Source of the DNA: ChocPot-Mid sp043804925 | GTDB taxonomy: Bacteria > Bacteroidota > Ignavibacteria > Kapaibacteriales > UBA2268 | Reading direction: 5' to 3' | Length of the DNA: 64,000 nt | NCBI GenBank assembly: GCA_043804925.1 | Contig: JAZDIP010000023.1 | Coordinates: 1-64,000 of the forward strand | Shown: one piece after another, positions 61,029-64,000 of the stretch | Layout of the letters: each line of letters opens with the position of its first letter | How positions within the stretch are numbered: position 1 is the first letter of the stretch | Made by a program: the position numbers and the translations under genes | Notes under the pieces: generated by a model | The model's database searches: none | The model's input: only the letters and a program-made list of their open reading frames with translations | Told to the model about the DNA's origin: nothing

Positions 61029-62813
61029 ATGAAAAGTCTTTTTTTAACACTAACAGTAATATTATTATCATTTTCTGTGATTTTTTCAGAAACAAATAAT
61101 AAGGAAAAAATTCAAAGGAAAGCTACAAAAGTTTTCGATCTGCAAAACAATACGAAAAGCAACTTCCAATTCCCGTTAACCAACTACGGAATTCTCTTTT
61201 TGGATGTTTCTCAAACTCGTGGCGGCGGTTTTTGGCCTCGCGGTTCTCAAAATCAATATATATTTTCCGGCGGACTATGGTTTGGTGCTAAAAAGTTCGT
61301 TTTACACGATACGGGTACTATTGAACATCCAACTCCATTTTATCATTTAGATAAACTTTGCGAGGTAACATATAATCCCAATTCCGGTGCATCATGGATG
61401 GTTCCAGGCAGGATTGAAGACGGTGACAATATAGATTTGAGTGATACGAGCAGATATCGTACTTACTTTTCTACAGACATGAACAGCGATGGTCAACCTA
61501 TTGACCCTATTGACGGACCTAATTGGACCCTTTGGCTTACTGAGGAACAAACACAAAGAAATTTAGGTTCATATATACAAGATATTTCACTTAGAAACTA
61601 TACTACATATCCGATGGGTCCGGCATATATTTCTGACGAAGATATTTTTTGCACATATAAAGATACAGACCTTTTTTTCTATGAAGGTGGAACAGCTTAC
61701 AGAAGAAACCTTGGATATCCACTTGGACTGCAATTCGAACAAACTGTTTTCAGTTGGGAAGATAATGAGAAAAAAGATATGGTTATCATTTATTATAAAA
61801 TTAAAAATTCTTCTCAGGATACACTGTTTGATTGCTGGATTGGACCCGTTTATGATACTGATTTGGCAACTCTTCCAAATTTTATACAGGGTGCTACTAA
61901 TGATTTAATGAGATTCTATGACGAAGATGAATCTTTGAACATGGGCATTACATGGTCACTTATGGACAAGAGTGAAGTTGATATGGGCTATATGAGTGCT
62001 TCAATGATACTGACACCATCTGTTTACAGATGCGACAGGGCTTATGACACTTTGGTAAATGGAAAGCATCATGTCTTTTGTGCCATGTGCATCGAGAAAG
62101 ACACAATAACAATACCTGATTATGAGAATCCGGGAAGTACGAAGGATACTTCGATTTGCGTTAATGAATTGATGTTTCCAAGAGAGAAATCAGGTTTCCT
62201 GAGAACGGACAAAAAATATTATCCGGTTTCGCAACAATTGGGAATGAAAACTTTTCTCCGTTGGGGTATATTAGATGATTTTGTGGAAGATGAGGCAAGG
62301 TATAATTCTCTTTCTTTATCAAAAAAAGATTTGGATATAGGAGAGCCCGGCGATTACAGGATGATGTTTTCTACCGGTTCTTTTCATTTGGCTCCCGGTG
62401 AAACTGCTTCCTGTGCTGTTCTGATTAATTTTGCGATGCCTTCACTTGGTGCTGATGCTACCGGTGAAACAGATGATTTGACTGATTTAGTTGAAAAAGT
62501 TAAGTTAGGACGAAGCTTCTTTTATAATGATATGATTTCGAAAGTGCAGGAACGGGAAAAACAATTAGGTAATTCAATGTTGATTTATCCCAATCCTGCA
62601 TCAAATAAAGTTTTTATTAAACATGGATTGACAGGGGATATTAACATTTCGATTTATGACATTCTCGGTATTAATGTAATGAAAAACGTTATTTTGAGCT
62701 CGTCGAAGGATGTAATAGAACTAAACACGGAAAATTTGAATACTGGCACATACATCATTTGTCTGAGTGATAATAATAATGTAATTTCGGAGAAATTTTG
62801 TGTGATAAGATAA
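61029..62813 (+). CDS. T9SS-sorted secreted protein, unknown body
   Basis: A 594-aa protein. Signal peptide res 1-20. A large beta-rich region with NYGILFLDVSQTRGGGFWPRG and GGLWFGAKKF near its N-terminus follows, of a type seen in Bacteroidota secreted proteins of unknown function. The C-terminal sorting domain runs from IYPNPASNKVFI to TGTYIICL. One sorting-domain loop (ILSSSKDV) is encoded by a copy of the TGAGCT..AGGATG dispersed repeat found at 56858. It follows the restriction gene by 12 nt but is probably unrelated. Confidence 0.82.
   Translation: MKSLFLTLTVILLSFSVIFSETNNKEKIQRKATKVFDLQNNTKSNFQFPLTNYGILFLDVSQTRGGGFWPRGSQNQYIFSGGLWFGAKKFVLHDTGTIEHPTPFYHLDKLCEVTYNPNSGASWMVPGRIEDGDNIDLSDTSRYRTYFSTDMNSDGQPIDPIDGPNWTLWLTEEQTQRNLGSYIQDISLRNYTTYPMGPAYISDEDIFCTYKDTDLFFYEGGTAYRRNLGYPLGLQFEQTVFSWEDNEKKDMVIIYYKIKNSSQDTLFDCWIGPVYDTDLATLPNFIQGATNDLMRFYDEDESLNMGITWSLMDKSEVDMGYMSASMILTPSVYRCDRAYDTLVNGKHHVFCAMCIEKDTITIPDYENPGSTKDTSICVNELMFPREKSGFLRTDKKYYPVSQQLGMKTFLRWGILDDFVEDEARYNSLSLSKKDLDIGEPGDYRMMFSTGSFHLAPGETASCAVLINFAMPSLGADATGETDDLTDLVEKVKLGRSFFYNDMISKVQEREKQLGNSMLIYPNPASNKVFIKHGLTGDINISIYDILGINVMKNVILSSSKDVIELNTENLNTGTYIICLSDNNNVISEKFCVIR
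62695..62712. repeat. TGAGCTCGTCGAAGGATG element inside T9SS CDS
   Basis: Matches 56864-56881 at 16 of 18 positions. Read in frame as part of LSSSKD in the loop before the last two strands of the sorting domain. Confidence 0.7.
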
Positions 62814-62849
62814 CGAATATTTTGTCAGCTTTAACAAAGACATGAAGAA

Positions 62850-62952
62850 TATTACTTTGCGAGCTTTGTGAATAATCTTTGTGAACTTTGTGTTAATAGA
62901 AAAATAAACTGATAGCACAAAGAACACTAAGATGACTCAAAGTGCACAAAGT
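62850..62952. repeat. CTTTGTGAACTTTGTG-type repeat spacer
   Basis: TTTGCGAGCTTTGTGAA, CTTTGTGAACTTTGTGTT and, in the other orientation, GCACAAAGAACAC and TGCACAAAGTT. Belongs to the CTCTGTG/ACTTTGCGG style of spacer also seen at 2362-2402 and 4080-4195. No gene. Confidence 0.6.
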
Positions 62953-62995
62953 TAAATGTAAATTATTAAAACGGAAAACAGATAACGAAAAAGAT

Positions 62996-64000
62996 ATGAG
63001 TAAAATAAAAAATATTGGAATTGAAAAACATCTATCAGTTTTTGACAAATGCCTCTCTGATTTTAAAGAAGGCAAAGGTTCAATAATTGCTATTTCCGGC
63101 GAGGAAGGTTATGGAAAAACTTTTCTCCTGAACTCTTTTGCGGACAGAGCAAATGAAAAAGAATCGGGAATTAAAATCATTATTGAGAAAAATGTTTCTC
63201 CAATCGGTAGTTTTAATATCGGAAACATACAGCCACTGCTCCCTTTCATGCGTGTAATGGAAAAAATTCTGCTTGGCGAAACTTACGACAAATCTTCGGC
63301 TATGTCAAAATTCATGAAAAGTGCGGGCTTGACTTTTCTTGCTTCAGTTCCTGTTATTGATACTCTGTTTTATGCCGTTAAGGAATTCGGAAGGGACTGG
63401 CGGCAGTACCAAAAAGACAAATCCTCCGAAAAAAGAGGGAAGTCCACTAGCTCTACGACCAATGATTTTTTCGATACATTCAGCTCTCTTGCTGAAAAGA
63501 AACAATTGATTATAATGCTGGATGATTTCCATTGGAGTGATGCCCAATCAGTAGAACTTCTTGATTTGTTAGCCGAAGATATAACTTCAATTCCTATAAT
63601 TATTGTCATTGCATACCGTAAAAGCATTGTTGACAGTCAGGCATCTCCCTTGATTTCTTTTATAAACGACAAGATTGATAAAGCTCCAAATATTTTCGGA
63701 ATTCAGTTAAAGGAATTTTCAAAGAAAGATATCAGCAATCTTATTGCAGGTACTTTTGACGGTTATTCTTCGAACGAAACTTTCGAAGAATGGCTTTATA
63801 ATAATTCTTTTGGTGTTCCCGGAGTTCTCTCTGAATATCTCAAATATTTCAAAATCAATAATCCTTTTAAAAGTGATGGTTCTCTAAACGACAACTTCTT
63901 CCACAGTGACTATCTCCCTGCAACAATACATTCAGCATTTTCGAAGACAATAGAAAAACTCAGCGATGAAGATAAAAATATATTGTCTATATGCGCTTCG
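62996..64000 (+). CDS. AAA/STAND-type ATPase, 3' truncated by the window edge
   Basis: An open frame of 335 codons from the ATG at 62996 to the window end, with no stop seen. Walker A is GEEGYGKT (res 35-42, K41) and Walker B with following residues is LIIMLDDFHWSD (D176, D177). This is the AAA_16-like pattern of large NTP-switch ATPases that usually carry C-terminal TPR, kinase or cyclase domains, which would lie beyond this window. Its full function cannot be judged here. Confidence 0.8.
   Translation, partial: MSKIKNIGIEKHLSVFDKCLSDFKEGKGSIIAISGEEGYGKTFLLNSFADRANEKESGIKIIIEKNVSPIGSFNIGNIQPLLPFMRVMEKILLGETYDKSSAMSKFMKSAGLTFLASVPVIDTLFYAVKEFGRDWRQYQKDKSSEKRGKSTSSTTNDFFDTFSSLAEKKQLIIMLDDFHWSDAQSVELLDLLAEDITSIPIIIVIAYRKSIVDSQASPLISFINDKIDKAPNIFGIQLKEFSKKDISNLIAGTFDGYSSNETFEEWLYNNSFGVPGVLSEYLKYFKINNPFKSDGSLNDNFFHSDYLPATIHSAFSKTIEKLSDEDKNILSICAS

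Overview
The window reads as an AT-rich chromosomal segment of a Bacteroidota/FCB-group bacterium, most like the Ignavibacteria or Kapaibacteria side of the group (inferred, not proven). Evidence: eight secreted proteins end in a type IX secretion (T9SS) sorting domain (IYPNPxx ... GxYhhxh), IspH has the Bacteroidota-style third-cysteine motif, and TonB receptors, BrnT, CHASE2 and multihaem cytochrome genes occur together. Spacing is tight and most genes are complete. One gene, an ATPase, runs off the right edge. The only RNA gene seen is tRNA-Pro(UGG).

Layout. 0-4.3 kb: aspartokinase, two paralogous T9SS proteins and a BrnT-type toxin-antitoxin pair, separated by low-complexity repeat spacers. 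4.3-8 kb (minus): ssb, HAD phosphatase, cmk, ispH, an outer-membrane protein and the tRNA. 8-11.5 kb (minus): a large BNR/FN3 T9SS protein. 11.9-17.2 kb (plus): a signalling locus of SiaB-like kinase, SiaC-like phosphoprotein, a 12-residue-repeat protein with a channel-like C-terminus, and an [FeFe]-hydrogenase-like sensor fused to a SpoIIE/PP2C phosphatase. 17.2-20.5 kb: Kelch and Omp28-like T9SS proteins. 20.5-25.5 kb: peroxiredoxin, topA, an alpha/beta-hydrolase-fold protein without its serine, and an SRAP protein. 25.6-30.5 kb: TonB receptor, YfiR-like protein and a histidine kinase with a CHASE8-like sensor. 30.5-35 kb: xth, two CHASE2 proteins and a FecR-like/TPR protein. 35-41 kb: a second TonB receptor, a small membrane protein, a DMT transporter and a propeller T9SS protein. 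41-46.3 kb (minus): BamA-like barrel, S41 protease, CoA-disulfide reductase-rhodanese. 46.4-50.4 kb: rplS, glycosyltransferase, acyl-CoA dehydrogenase, rsmD. 50.4-55.2 kb (minus): a T9SS protein, then a dodecahaem cytochrome, a barrel with one haem motif and a multihaem lipoprotein, which together look like a porin-cytochrome conduit. 55.7-64 kb: GNAT, CGGC protein, QueE with an odd N-terminus, a type IIG-like restriction-modification protein, a T9SS protein and the start of an ATPase.

The best candidate for an undescribed system is 11.9-17.2 kb. Kinase (SiaB), switch phosphoprotein (SiaC) and phosphatase (SpoIIE domain) form a complete partner-switch set. The phosphatase carries an iron-sulfur/H-cluster-like sensory domain instead of the membrane sensor of classical SiaA, and a repeat-channel fusion sits between them as a possible effector.

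A second theme is repeat invasion. Short dispersed repeats fill the spacers, enter coding sequence at the same one or two loops of T9SS sorting domains, and lengthen the QueE N-terminus. Three T9SS genes also share a 38-nt element just upstream of their start codons.
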